Origin: Pirellulaceae bacterium
GTDB taxonomy: Bacteria > Planctomycetota > Planctomycetia > Pirellulales > Pirellulaceae
Reading direction: 5' to 3'
Assembly: GCA_025459265.1 (NCBI GenBank)
Contig: JALOQX010000093.1
Span: forward strand, 1-37,062
DNA length: 37,062 bases
Numbering within the stretch: the stretch's first letter is position 1; each line of letters begins with the position of its first letter. The notes under the pieces are model-generated. The model made no database searches, was not told the DNA's origin, and saw nothing but the letters and a program-made list of their open reading frames with translations. The position numbers were made by a program, and so were the translations under genes. Below, piece after piece: positions 15,796 to 24,284 of the stretch.

Positions 15796-16590
15796 TCACG
15801 TTCTGCGCGGTTCGCGGGGCGAATGGGGGCTGATCACCCGCTTCGAGGCCGGGCGGTAGGGGGCGCGGCGGGCGATGATCGCCGTCAGCAGCAGGCCCAG
15901 CAGCAGGCCAACGCCAATGGTCAGCAGGAACAGCTGCGGCACGAATTGTTCCTCGTAGCCGTGTCGCAGGTTCACGCCGAAGATGGCCGTCAACGTGGCG
16001 ATCGGGAAGAAGAAAGCGGCAAGCAGATTGAGCCGATGCGCCGCCACGGCCATATGATGGCTTGCTTGCACCTGCTCCTCGCCCCGCTTGGCCCGCAGAT
16101 AGTCGAGCGAGTTCTTGGTCTCCGAGAAGAGCAGCTCCGCGTTGCGTTCGATCGCATACGCCCGGTCCCGCAGTTGCAGGATGTCCCGATCCTCGGGGCA
16201 CAGCTGCCTTGCCTCCTGCAGCACCTGGTGCAGGTTACGGGCCGCGCGATGGACAGGCGCCAGGGCATTGAGGACCTGGAAGTACTCCTCCACCGTCGTG
16301 GCCGCCGATTCCTGCCGATCGAGCCGATTGACCGCCTCGTCGTACTCTTCGATGTGCAGCGTCAAGGCGTGAATCCCCGCCCCCATCGTACTGGAGTTCC
16401 ACTCGCCCGGCGGACTGCGCCAGAACAACCGGCCCGTGCGCTGCGCGTCGTCAGGTTTGGGCGGGGCGTGCAAGACAAGCAGCAAGTGATCGTCCGCAGA
16501 CATCGCTCTCTGACGACCCACCTGACTGCCCAAACGGTCGCGAATCGCGGCGGGCAGTTGCCATTTCGAGGGAAGAATCGAGGCAGCCAT
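15796..16590 (-). CDS. CorA-like membrane protein with GVN in place of GMN
   Basis: The product is 264 residues from the ATG at 16590, preceded by GAGGA. Residues about 60-190 are mostly helical and charged, as in the stalk of CorA magnesium channels (RNLHQVLQEARQLCPEDRDILQLRDRA is in this part). Residues about 195-245 are two membrane helices: RLNLLAAFFFPIATLTAIFG, then the signature region GVNLRHGYEE, then LFLLTIGVGLLLGLLLTAII. CorA, Mrs2 and ZntB have GMN at this point; here it reads GVN and the usual MPE after it is absent. The protein is also shorter than a full CorA at the N-terminus. It is probably a divergent member of the superfamily, and ion specificity cannot be inferred. It lies 56 bp after the SMP-30 gene on the same strand. 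Confidence 0.75.
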   Translation of the reverse strand: MAASILPSKWQLPAAIRDRLGSQVGRQRAMSADDHLLLVLHAPPKPDDAQRTGRLFWRSPPGEWNSSTMGAGIHALTLHIEEYDEAVNRLDRQESAATTVEEYFQVLNALAPVHRAARNLHQVLQEARQLCPEDRDILQLRDRAYAIERNAELLFSETKNSLDYLRAKRGEEQVQASHHMAVAAHRLNLLAAFFFPIATLTAIFGVNLRHGYEEQFVPQLFLLTIGVGLLLGLLLTAIIARRAPYRPASKRVISPHSPREPRRT

Positions 16591-16646
16591 AGGTTCCTCA
16601 CTGTTGGAAATCGAACAACTCGAACGCACGCGAAAGCGGAGGCCGC

Positions 16647-17579
16647 CTACTGACTGCCCACGCCGTGGACACGCATGCGGAGCCCGAACAGATGCTGTTG
16701 CGCGGTAATGAACAGGGTCTCGCGGTCCTTGCCGCCAAAGCAGACGTTGGCGGTCCAGCCGGCGTCAATTGCGATCGTGCGGATCTGTTCGCCGGCGGGA
16801 CTGAACACCGTCACGCCGCGACCAGTGAGGTAGACGTTCCCTTCGTCGTCGATCGTCATGCCGTCCGACCCCAGCGCGCAGAACTGGCGTTTGTTCTGCA
16901 GGCTGCCGTCCGGCTGAACGTCATACGCATAGGTGACGCCCGCGCGGATGTCCGCGACGTACACCAGCTTCCCGTCGGGCGTGCCGATGATCCCGTTGGG
17001 CTGCTGCAGGTCGTCGATCACGCGGACCAGATTCTGTCGATCGGGCGCCAGGTAGTACACGCCCTCGACCCCTTGTTCGCTTGCGCCGCGCGCCCAGTAA
17101 TCCCGCTTGTAGAACGGGTCGGTAAAATAGAGGCCGCCGTCCGGCCGGATCCACACGTCATTGGGGCCGTTGAGCAGTTTGCCCTGATAGTCTTTCACCA
17201 CGACGTCCACGGTCCCATCGGAGCGGATGCACCAGAGTTCGTTCTTTTCGTCCGCGCAGGCCCACAGGTTGCCGGCGGCATCGAAACACAGCCCATTCGC
17301 GCGTCCGCACGGTTGCTTGAACGTCGACAGCTTCCCGTCGAGCGACCATTTGAGGATGCGATCATTCGGCTGGTCGGTGAACAGCACATTGCCCTCGGCA
17401 TCGGCGGCCGGTCCTTCCGTGAACTGGAATCCGTCAGCCAGCGGGATCACCGTGGCTCCGGGAGCGACGACATCGTCGGCCGCCTGCGCGCTGCACAGGA
17501 CACACCAGACCAGACTCCCGGCCAGCGTCCGCGCTGCGGACGTGAATGCCCCCCCGCGAGTTCTCGGACGATTGACCAT
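16647..17579 (-). CDS. exported SMP-30/gluconolactonase-like protein
   Basis: The product is 310 residues. The ATG at 17579 has a strong Shine-Dalgarno sequence (AGGAGGAAACG). A signal peptide (TLAGSLVWCVLCSAQAADD) precedes a six-bladed propeller of the SGL family. Conserved elements are FQFTEGPAADAEGNVLFTD with the metal-ligand Glu, ANGLCFDAAGNLWACADE, LLNGPNDVWIRPDGGLYFTD with the Asn-Asp ligand pair, QPNGIIGTPDGKLVYVAD and SDGMTIDDEGNVYLTG with the catalytic Asp. Relatives hydrolyse sugar lactones. Many planctomycete members are exported and lack assigned substrates. It is divergent from the SRPBCC gene with only 28 bp between their starts. Confidence 0.9.
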   Translation of the reverse strand: MVNRPRTRGGAFTSAARTLAGSLVWCVLCSAQAADDVVAPGATVIPLADGFQFTEGPAADAEGNVLFTDQPNDRILKWSLDGKLSTFKQPCGRANGLCFDAAGNLWACADEKNELWCIRSDGTVDVVVKDYQGKLLNGPNDVWIRPDGGLYFTDPFYKRDYWARGASEQGVEGVYYLAPDRQNLVRVIDDLQQPNGIIGTPDGKLVYVADIRAGVTYAYDVQPDGSLQNKRQFCALGSDGMTIDDEGNVYLTGRGVTVFSPAGEQIRTIAIDAGWTANVCFGGKDRETLFITAQQHLFGLRMRVHGVGSQ

Positions 17580-17607
17580 CGTTTCCTCCTGTGGTATCGA
17601 ATCGTGG

Positions 17608-18135
17608 GTGCGCGTCAAGCCCGCCGGCCACTGGCAGCGGCTCGTGCTGGATTCGGGCAAAGACGGGTTCACAAGTCAGGTCGAGGTGGTGATCGCCGCT
17701 CCGCCCGAACAGGTCTATCAGCACCTGGTCAACGATATCGGCAAATGGTGGGAGCCCGACCATACCTATTCGGGCGACAGCGCCAACCTGTACCTCGAAG
17801 CCACAACGAAGGGCTGGTTCGGTGAACGGCTGCCGACCGGTGGCACCGTCCAGCACATGGAAGTGATCGCGGTCTTCCCGGGCAAGCTGCTCCGCCTGCG
17901 CGGTGCGCTCGGGCCACTGCAGGAATTCGCCATCACGGGAGTCATGACCTGGAAGCTGGCGCCGACCGACCAGGGTACACGACTGACGGTGGTCTACGTC
18001 GTGGGTGGCTATCGTGCTGGCGGGATTGCCGAGTTCGCAGCGCCCGTCGACCAGGTGCTCACCATCCAGGTACAGCGGCTCAAGGAATTCGTCGACAACG
18101 GCGGGCGCATGCGAACATTGAACATTGAACATTGA
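17608..18135 (+). CDS. SRPBCC (START-like) domain protein, probably altered at both ends
   Basis: Residues about 10-165 form one START-like hydrophobic-ligand domain: VVIAAPPEQVYQHLVND, IGKWWEPDHTYSGDSANL, LLRLRGALGPLQEFA and VVYVVGGYRAGGIAEFAAP. Relatives I know begin with a signal peptide just before the first strand. Here there is none: the only in-frame start before the domain is a GTG at 17608 with no Shine-Dalgarno sequence, and further upstream the frame is antisense to the SMP-30 gene. At the other end the last residues (RTLNIEH) are 7-bp repeat sequence that supplies the stop. The gene may be a pseudogene or may have lost export. The domain is secure; the start and function are not. 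Confidence 0.6.
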   Translation: MRVKPAGHWQRLVLDSGKDGFTSQVEVVIAAPPEQVYQHLVNDIGKWWEPDHTYSGDSANLYLEATTKGWFGERLPTGGTVQHMEVIAVFPGKLLRLRGALGPLQEFAITGVMTWKLAPTDQGTRLTVVYVVGGYRAGGIAEFAAPVDQVLTIQVQRLKEFVDNGGRMRTLNIEH

Positions 18136-18147
18136 ACATTGAACATC
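18113..18147. repeat. 7-bp tandem repeat, unit GAACATT, 5 units
   Basis: Five units GAACATT (last one GAACATC) are the reverse complement of the AATGTTC units at 1172-1234. The stop codon of the SRPBCC gene (18133-18135) lies inside the array. Confidence 0.9.
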
Positions 18148-18169
18148 GAAGGGAGGGCGGAGGAGAGTA

Positions 18170-18250
18170 GGAGGGCGAGGCGGTGGTGGGAGGGCGAGGC
18201 GGTGGTGGGAGGGCGAGGCGGTGGTGGGAGGGCGAGGCTCCGGCCGAGCC
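18170..18250. repeat. composite interspersed repeat, G-rich part (copy 2)
   Basis: After the 7-bp array come three 18-19-bp units GGGAGGGCGAGGCGGTGGT (18170-18187, 18188-18206, 18207-18225) and then a 25-bp element starting GGGAGGGCGAGGCTCC and ending CCGAGCC (18226-18250). This is the order seen, reverse-complemented, in copy 1 (931-1234), with the same 19-bp period but a different last five bases. Up to the carbamoyltransferase stop at 18334 there is more GACGAGGAG-type sequence and no gene. Confidence 0.85.
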
Positions 18251-18333
18251 GCGCGCGCAGGGGAGGGACGAATGCCGAGCAAAGACCTCCGAGCGACGAG
18301 GAGTTTCCTATCTGAGTGTATTCGGCGCGTTGC

Positions 18334-20166
18334 TCAGTCGGGTGCGAAACGGGCGAGGTACGCGTCGGTCTGGTGCAGCTGTCCCGCGGCCTGTTCGTCC
18401 TTCAGGAGCAAGAAATCCTCGACGACCAGCGCGTCCATGTTGGTGGCCAGGAAACAGCGGTACGCCTCGGCCGGCGTGCAGACGATCGGTTCGCCCCGCA
18501 CGTTGAAACTCGTGTTGACGATCACTGGGCAGCGCGTCTGCGCCTCAAACGCGCGCAGCAACCGGTGGAACCGCCCATGACGCGCGGCGTCGACCGTCTG
18601 CACCCGCGCCGAATAATCGACATGCGTCACGGCGGGAACCGACGATCGCACGCCCTGCAGCTTGTCGAGTCCCTGGAGCTGCGACACATCGAGTGCGGTG
18701 CGTTGGGACGCGGCGACCGGCGCGACGAGCAACATGTACGGGCTGGTGTCGCCCTCGCGCCACTGGAAGTACTCGCCGACGCGCTGCTGCAGTACGGCCG
18801 GCGCGAAGGGCCGAAACGACTCGCGGAACTTGATCTTCACGTTCATCACGCGCTGCATGTCCGGGCTGCGGGCATCGCCCAGGATACTGCGGCTGCCCAG
18901 CGCCCGGGGCCCGAACTCCATGCGACCCTGCATCCACCCGACGACCTTCTGGGCGGCCAGCAGCTGGGCGACGCGCTGGCACAGCTGCTCCTCATCCGCC
19001 ACGACGTGATACGTCGCCCCCGCGTCGTCCAGCGCAGCCCGAATCTGCTGAGGCGAGAAGCGCGGACCCAGGAGTGACCCGTGTTGCGCGTCGAGCGGAC
19101 AAGGGGTGCGGGGGTTGCCGAGGAGTTGATACCAGATGAACAGCGCCACACCCAACGCGCCGCCGGCGTCGCCGGCCGCCGGTTGGATCCAGATCCGGTC
19201 GAACGGGCCCTCGCGCAGGATGTGCCCGTTGCCGACGCAGTTGAGCGCGACGCCGCCGGCCAGGCACAGGTGCCGCAGCCCCGTCTGCCGATGCACGTGG
19301 CAGGCGGTACGCAGCATGATCTTCTCCGTCACGGCCTGGATCGAGGCCGCCAGGTCCATCTCCCGCTGGGTCAGGGGTTCCTCGGGGCGGCGCGGCCGGC
19401 CGCCGAAGAGCCGCGCAAATTTCGGGGAGGTCATGCGCAGGCCCTGGCAGTAGCGGAAGTACGACATGTCCAAGCGGAACGAGCCGTCGGGCCGCAGGTC
19501 CACCAGCTGCTGGAGTATGAGGTCTTCGTACCGGGGTTCGCCGTAGGGAGCCAGCCCCATGAGCTTGTACTCGCCCGAGTTCACCTTGAAGCCGCAGAAA
19601 TAGGTGAAGGCCGAGTACAACAGGCCCAGGGAATGGGGAAAACGCAGTTCATGCGTCAGGTGCAGCTGGTTGCCGCGGCCGGCGCCCAGGCTGGCCGTGG
19701 CCCACTCGCCGACACCATCCAACGTCACAATCGCCGCCTCGTCAAACGGCGACGGAAAGAAGGCGCTGGCCGCATGCGATTCGTGATGCTCGGTGAACAC
19801 GTACCGCTTGCGAAATCGCCCTTGCAGCCCGGCACGCAGCTCGCGCGGCAAGTGGAGCTTCTGATGCAGCCAGACCGGCATGGCGGACAAAAATGACCGG
19901 ATCCCGGCCGGAGCGTACGCCAGATACGTCTCGAGCAACCGCTCGAACTTCAGCAGCGGCTTGTCATAGAACCCCACGTAGTCCAGCTGATCCGGCGCCA
20001 GCTGTGCCTCCTCCAGGCAGTACGCGATGGCGTGGACGGGAAAGTCGCTGTCATGCTTTTTGCGCGTGAAACGCTCCTCCTGCGCCGCCGCCACGATTTG
20101 GCCGTCCACGACCAGCGCAGCGGCCGCATCATGATAGAACGCCGAGATTCCGAGAATCGCCGTCAT
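18334..20166 (-). CDS. carbamoyltransferase, NodU/CmcH/TobZ family
   Basis: Family members transfer a carbamoyl group from carbamoyl phosphate to a hydroxyl, through a carbamoyl-adenylate, on sugars, antibiotics or Nod factors. The product is 610 residues from the ATG at 20166 (MTAILGISAFYHDAAAALV). Residues about 1-340 are the Kae1/YrdC-type N-terminal domain with AAAQEERFTRKKHDSDFP, the metal motif EHHESHAASAFFPSPF and IVTLDGVGEWATA, then LCLAGGVALNCVGNG. The C-terminal domain carries MEFGPRALGSRSIL, FRPFAPAVLQQR and VNTSFNVRGEPIVCTPAEA. It follows aroE by 22 bp on the same strand. No glycosyltransferase or biosynthetic cluster is nearby, so the acceptor is unknown. Confidence 0.93.
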   Translation of the reverse strand: MTAILGISAFYHDAAAALVVDGQIVAAAQEERFTRKKHDSDFPVHAIAYCLEEAQLAPDQLDYVGFYDKPLLKFERLLETYLAYAPAGIRSFLSAMPVWLHQKLHLPRELRAGLQGRFRKRYVFTEHHESHAASAFFPSPFDEAAIVTLDGVGEWATASLGAGRGNQLHLTHELRFPHSLGLLYSAFTYFCGFKVNSGEYKLMGLAPYGEPRYEDLILQQLVDLRPDGSFRLDMSYFRYCQGLRMTSPKFARLFGGRPRRPEEPLTQREMDLAASIQAVTEKIMLRTACHVHRQTGLRHLCLAGGVALNCVGNGHILREGPFDRIWIQPAAGDAGGALGVALFIWYQLLGNPRTPCPLDAQHGSLLGPRFSPQQIRAALDDAGATYHVVADEEQLCQRVAQLLAAQKVVGWMQGRMEFGPRALGSRSILGDARSPDMQRVMNVKIKFRESFRPFAPAVLQQRVGEYFQWREGDTSPYMLLVAPVAASQRTALDVSQLQGLDKLQGVRSSVPAVTHVDYSARVQTVDAARHGRFHRLLRAFEAQTRCPVIVNTSFNVRGEPIVCTPAEAYRCFLATNMDALVVEDFLLLKDEQAAGQLHQTDAYLARFAPD

Positions 20167-20188
20167 GCTGGGCCGCGCTGCAGCTCTG

Positions 20189-21091
20189 TCAGATCTCGAG
20201 GTACTCCTCCACGGCCTCGCGGAGGATCGTCTTGTCGGGCTCCAGGCCCGTCCAGATGTGGAAATCGAGCGCCACCTGATTGACGAGCATGCCGAGCCCG
20301 TTGAGGATCGTGCAGCCGCATCGCTCGGCTGCATCCAACAGCCAGGTCCGCGGCGGATTGAAGACCACGTCGGCGACAACCAACGACGGCCGCAGCGAAG
20401 CCGGCTCCACCGGCACGCGCGCTTCCGCATCGAGCACACCGACGGCGGTCGCGTTGATCAGCAGGTCCACGTCGTCCGGGACGACCAGTGGCGTGTCCCA
20501 CGCCACCGCGTTGGCAGCCACGGATAACCGCGCGCGCAGCAATTCAACCAGCGCCTCTCCGCGCTCGGCGGTCCGATTGGCCACGCGGATTTCCGCTACG
20601 CCGTGCCGTGCCAACTCGGCGGAGATGGCGCGTGCCACGCCGCCGGCGCCGAGCATCAGCACACGCTTGTCAGCCAGGTTGCATACCTCGCGCAGGGCCT
20701 CGACAAAAGCGCGGCCGTCCGTCGCATCGCCCACCAGTGCGCTCTCGCGGCACGAAATGCAACTGACCGCTCCGATCAGCTCTGCCGACTCGCTCAACCG
20801 ATCCAGCAGCGGGACCGCCGCCACCTTGTGGGGCAGTGACACGTTGGCCCCTCGAAAGCCCAGCGCCCGAATTCCTCGCACGGCGTCGGGCAGATCTGCC
20901 GGGGAGACCTCCAGCGTCAGATAGCACCAGTCGAGCCCCGCCCTGGCCAGCGCGCGCTGCATCATGAACTGCGTCGGATTGCCCGCCACGGGCTGGCCGA
21001 GGCAGCAGAGGATTTCTTGCAAAGCGGAATCGGGCACGCGGACCTCGCGGGGAAGGGAAGGGGGCAGCCGAGCTGCCCGGACGATCATCAT
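20189..21091 (-). CDS. aroE: shikimate dehydrogenase
   Basis: AroE reduces 3-dehydroshikimate to shikimate with NADPH in aromatic amino acid synthesis. The product is 300 residues from the ATG at 21091, with GAGGGT just upstream; an in-frame ATG follows at 21088 and a longer frame starts at 21169. Motifs are CLGQPVAGNPTQFMMQRAL (shikimate site), GANVSLPHKVAAVPLLDRL with the catalytic Lys, the dinucleotide loop LMLGAGGVARAISAELARHG, VANRTAERGEALVE for NADP selection, LLINATAVGV and the C-terminal GLGMLVNQVALDF. In the first domain the usual SxSxxxHN is replaced by GQPVAGNPTQ. It is divergent from the membrane protein gene at 21194. Confidence 0.93.
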   Translation of the reverse strand: MMIVRAARLPPSLPREVRVPDSALQEILCCLGQPVAGNPTQFMMQRALARAGLDWCYLTLEVSPADLPDAVRGIRALGFRGANVSLPHKVAAVPLLDRLSESAELIGAVSCISCRESALVGDATDGRAFVEALREVCNLADKRVLMLGAGGVARAISAELARHGVAEIRVANRTAERGEALVELLRARLSVAANAVAWDTPLVVPDDVDLLINATAVGVLDAEARVPVEPASLRPSLVVADVVFNPPRTWLLDAAERCGCTILNGLGMLVNQVALDFHIWTGLEPDKTILREAVEEYLEI

Positions 21092-21193
21092 TACCCTCAC
21101 ATTTTGTCGTGCGCCGCCCCGCGGTGCAACTGCGTCGGAGCCGCCCGCCCGGTGCTGCTCGACAAGCACACCCGCCGAATCAGAATAATAACC

Positions 21194-21949
21194 ATGAAAT
21201 CCACTCCTTTGCTGGCCGGCCTGCTGGCGGCGGCAATGCTCCTGGCTGACCTGGTCGTGATCCGGCGCTGGCCGGCCGCGCCCGACGCGTCGCTGCTGCT
21301 CTTTGGCGGACTGGCCGCGGGTCAGATCGCGCTGGTGGCGATGTGGAGCCTGTGGGGGACGGCCCCTTGGCTGTTGCGCCTGTTGGCTCCGGCTGCGCTC
21401 GCGGCGTGGCTCAGCCTGCCGCTGGCGGCGGCCACCGCCGGCCGGTGGCCCGAGTGGTTTCTGGTGCTCACGCTCTTCGCCGGGCTCGTCGCACTGCCGC
21501 TCGGGTGCCTGTTCCGTGGGGAGAAGCGCAGCGCCGGCCAGCGCGACACCCGGCGCAAACCGGGCACGGCAGCCGGCGGCAGGCTCCAGTTCTCCTTGGG
21601 CGGACTTCTCTCGTGGATGACGTTGATCGCAGTCGCGTGTGCTCTGCGCGACAAGTTCGCGTTCCCCTGGGCCTACGGGCGTGAAGTCGCGGTATACGGG
21701 GTGTGCCTGGCGGCGGTTGCGGTCGGTGCGTTGCGGACGAGTGCCTGGTGGACGAGCGAATCACCGGGGTCCATGTACGCGCGTGTTGCCGGCTTGACCC
21801 TGGTGTGCCTGGTTTCTGGCTGGTTCATGCATGCCACGACCGGCGTGCGCAACGTCTCGTTCTATACGCTGTTGGCCCTGATCGAAGCGATCGTGATCTG
21901 CATCGGCCTGAGCGTGTGTGTCGCTGCGAACCGACCGGAAACCTCGTGA
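21194..21949 (+). CDS. membrane protein of unknown function with FSLGGLL motif
   Basis: The product is 251 residues with about seven hydrophobic segments, beginning MKSTPLLAGLLAAAMLLADL. Near residue 133 is LQFSLGGLLSWMTLIAVACA, a version of the FSLRTLL...T..AV helix that I associate with planctomycete membrane proteins of unknown role. A basic, proline-containing loop (RGEKRSAGQRDTRRKPG) precedes it. There is no Shine-Dalgarno sequence before the ATG (AATAATAACC). The stop at 21949 is 43 bp from the convergent permease stop at 21993. Confidence 0.75.
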   Translation: MKSTPLLAGLLAAAMLLADLVVIRRWPAAPDASLLLFGGLAAGQIALVAMWSLWGTAPWLLRLLAPAALAAWLSLPLAAATAGRWPEWFLVLTLFAGLVALPLGCLFRGEKRSAGQRDTRRKPGTAAGGRLQFSLGGLLSWMTLIAVACALRDKFAFPWAYGREVAVYGVCLAAVAVGALRTSAWWTSESPGSMYARVAGLTLVCLVSGWFMHATTGVRNVSFYTLLALIEAIVICIGLSVCVAANRPETS

Positions 21950-21992
21950 CGGACCGGGAGGTCCGTCCTACGGCGAGGTCTTCGGATCGGCA

Positions 21993-24284
21993 CTAGAAGT
22001 CCTGCCGCTGGACATACAGGCACGACAGGGCGAGCATGACGAGCATGAAGACGAAGCTGCTGCGGACCGGCGCCCACGGCCGCAGTCGCATGCGTCGCGC
22101 CTGGAGCGAGTCGTCACCCATCCCCAGGTCCACCGTCTGTTCCCCGCGGAGCACGTACTGGATCGTGTTGTCCAACTCGCCCGGCTGCGGAAAGACGGTG
22201 TAGAGGGGGACGATGGCGTAGTAGTAAGCGATCTCGAGCGGAGTCAGTGCCGGGCTGAAACTGTCCAGCCGCTGCCAGGTGCCCGCCGCGTAACGTGTGA
22301 CGCGCGTAATGCGGTCGATCACGAGCAGGCTGTTGTCAGCGGCAAACGCCGCACCGGCGATATCCCCTTGCCCGCGGACCGGAGCCGGCTGGGGCGGTCC
22401 TGCCGCGTCGGGCCCGGCATCGAGCCGATGCAGGCGGCCGTTGTGAAAGACGATGGCGAACGACGCGCCGTCGGGTGCCGCGCAGGCAAACCGCGGCTGG
22501 CTCCCCGGCTCGGGCTGCCAACTGCCGCGCAGTTCCAGTGCGGGCGCGGCGAACGTCAGCACGCGGCCGTCGTCCAGTGCCAGCAGGAGCGTGGCCCCGG
22601 CGACCGCCAGGAGCGCGCCCTGATCCGGTTCGGCATCGACCGGTACAGTCTTGGCCACCTCGTAGCGCTCGGCAGTGCGCTGCAACCAGGTCAGTTCACC
22701 GCGGCTGTAGACGGCCACGTGACCGGTGGCCCGGTCGATGGCCGCGGCCGCCGGCGGCCGGATCTGGAGCGGCGTATCGGGGCCAGCCGCGCGAAACGGC
22801 TTGCCGAGCGATTGCGGAATCTCGAAGAAGAACACCTGCATCTTCTTGGTGGGCGCCGCCAGGTCGCCGACCAGCTCGTCCACGCCCCGCGCCGTGACGG
22901 CCAGCAGCTGTCCTTGCGGGCCGGCGAGCAGATCGAACGTGCCATCGGGCAGCGCAGGGCCGTCTGCCTCCGTCCACTCGTCCACCCGGCGCCCGATGAG
23001 CAGCGATTTGCGCGAGCCGAAGTTGCGGCGGCCCGCTTCGCGCGCCGCCAGCAGCGCATCCTGCCGGGGTGCGAACACGGGCCCCAACACGCGGCTGGCC
23101 GGTGTGTCCCCTCCCTCGAGAAACGCTCCTTGCCAGGCGGACGACGCGGTATCCCAGCGATGCGTCGCGCCGCTTTCGTCCACGGCGATCCAGGCGTCGG
23201 GCGTTTCGACCAGCCGCACGAGCCGCCGGGACTCCACGGCCAGCTGTTCGACAATCGACTTGGTAGCGCCGACGACCGTGCAGGCCAGCCAGAACACGAC
23301 CGTCATCACGACACTCACCACCGCGTTGCGCCAGATCACGCCGGCCAGCGCGGAGACCGAGTAGTAGACCGCAAACAAGAACAGGAAGATGGGAATGCAC
23401 AGCAGCAGGCGGGCGTTCCAGATGCCCAGCCGCAGTCCGACGATCACCCACAGCCCGGTGACCAGGTAAATGACGTTGATCAGGATGAAGGTGCATCCGC
23501 CGGCGAATTTCGCCAGGAACATCCACGACCGCGACACCGGCTTGCTCAGCAGCAGGCTCAACGAACCCGGGTCGAACATCTGCGGAATGATGGGAGCGGT
23601 CACGAGGATGGCGGCCAGCACGCCGATGAACCCGACGAGAATGCCGATGACGGCCGGCAGCACGAGCAACTCAATTACCCGCCGCACGCGTTTTTCCGTG
23701 GCGCGGATGGGCGGCGAGATCTTCGCGCCGAAATAGGTGATGAGAATCTGCCGCGGCGGCTGCGGCCGAAAATACTCGAGATAAGGCGTCTCGATCAACA
23801 GCCGATTCAGCCGCGCCAGGTCATCCGCGGACAGCGCGTCGACGCCCTGGTCGAGCAACTCCCGGGCCTCGCTCCCCAGCAGCACCTGCGACCACGCGGA
23901 GGCGTCGTACAAGTCGCGCCGCTCCAGCAGTCCGTTCAGGGCCTCGGCCAGTTGCGCCGTGCGGGCCCGCATCGCGTCGCGGTCCGACTCGGCGACCTGC
24001 TCCCAATCGCCGAGCGCGGTGCGCGCCTTCTCGTCCAGCGCCGACCAGATCCGCTGGCCCGGTGAACCGGTGGACGGCCGATCCGCGTCGCGCTGCAGCG
24101 CCCGGACCAGCCCGCGGCCGTCCGTCAGGTCGCGCGCGAGGATGGCGGTGGTGCGTTCGGCCCGGAAGCCCAGGGGCAGGATGCCGGCGAGGATCAGCGT
24201 GATCAGGAGCAGGAGGATCCAGAGGACGCGCGAGGCGAGTGCTTCGCGAAACGAATCGACGATGATGGCAAGGTACGGTCTCAT
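21993..24284 (-). CDS. ABC-2-type permease with large beta-propeller-like insert
   Basis: The product is 763 residues from the ATG at 24284, whose A is also the last base of the ATPase stop (TGATG). Residues about 14-36 are helix 1 (VLWILLLLITLILAGILPLG). Residues 37-190 are a charged soluble loop, ending in ISPPIRATEKRVRRVIELLV. Residues about 195-345 hold further helices with the ABC-2 pattern MFDPGSLSLLLSKPVSRSWMF. A soluble region of about 350 residues follows (about 350-700), rich in strand-turn repeats such as LLLALDDGRVLTF, FAIVFHNGRLHRLD and SLLVIDRITRVTRY, which look like propeller blades. A last helix (SSFVFMLVMLALSCLYV) precedes the end YVQRQDF. A permease role is secure from context; the role of the insert is unknown. 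Confidence 0.85.
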   Translation of the reverse strand: MRPYLAIIVDSFREALASRVLWILLLLITLILAGILPLGFRAERTTAILARDLTDGRGLVRALQRDADRPSTGSPGQRIWSALDEKARTALGDWEQVAESDRDAMRARTAQLAEALNGLLERRDLYDASAWSQVLLGSEARELLDQGVDALSADDLARLNRLLIETPYLEYFRPQPPRQILITYFGAKISPPIRATEKRVRRVIELLVLPAVIGILVGFIGVLAAILVTAPIIPQMFDPGSLSLLLSKPVSRSWMFLAKFAGGCTFILINVIYLVTGLWVIVGLRLGIWNARLLLCIPIFLFLFAVYYSVSALAGVIWRNAVVSVVMTVVFWLACTVVGATKSIVEQLAVESRRLVRLVETPDAWIAVDESGATHRWDTASSAWQGAFLEGGDTPASRVLGPVFAPRQDALLAAREAGRRNFGSRKSLLIGRRVDEWTEADGPALPDGTFDLLAGPQGQLLAVTARGVDELVGDLAAPTKKMQVFFFEIPQSLGKPFRAAGPDTPLQIRPPAAAAIDRATGHVAVYSRGELTWLQRTAERYEVAKTVPVDAEPDQGALLAVAGATLLLALDDGRVLTFAAPALELRGSWQPEPGSQPRFACAAPDGASFAIVFHNGRLHRLDAGPDAAGPPQPAPVRGQGDIAGAAFAADNSLLVIDRITRVTRYAAGTWQRLDSFSPALTPLEIAYYYAIVPLYTVFPQPGELDNTIQYVLRGEQTVDLGMGDDSLQARRMRLRPWAPVRSSFVFMLVMLALSCLYVQRQDF

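Noticed and set aside
18113..18250. CRISPR array
   Set aside because: Units are 7 and 19 bp with no spacers of unique sequence, and no cas genes are present.
21918..24065. Open frame of 715 codons on the plus strand
   Set aside because: It is antisense to the ABC permease and lacks hydrophobic or domain structure; the permease is strongly supported by its motifs and overlap with the ATPase.
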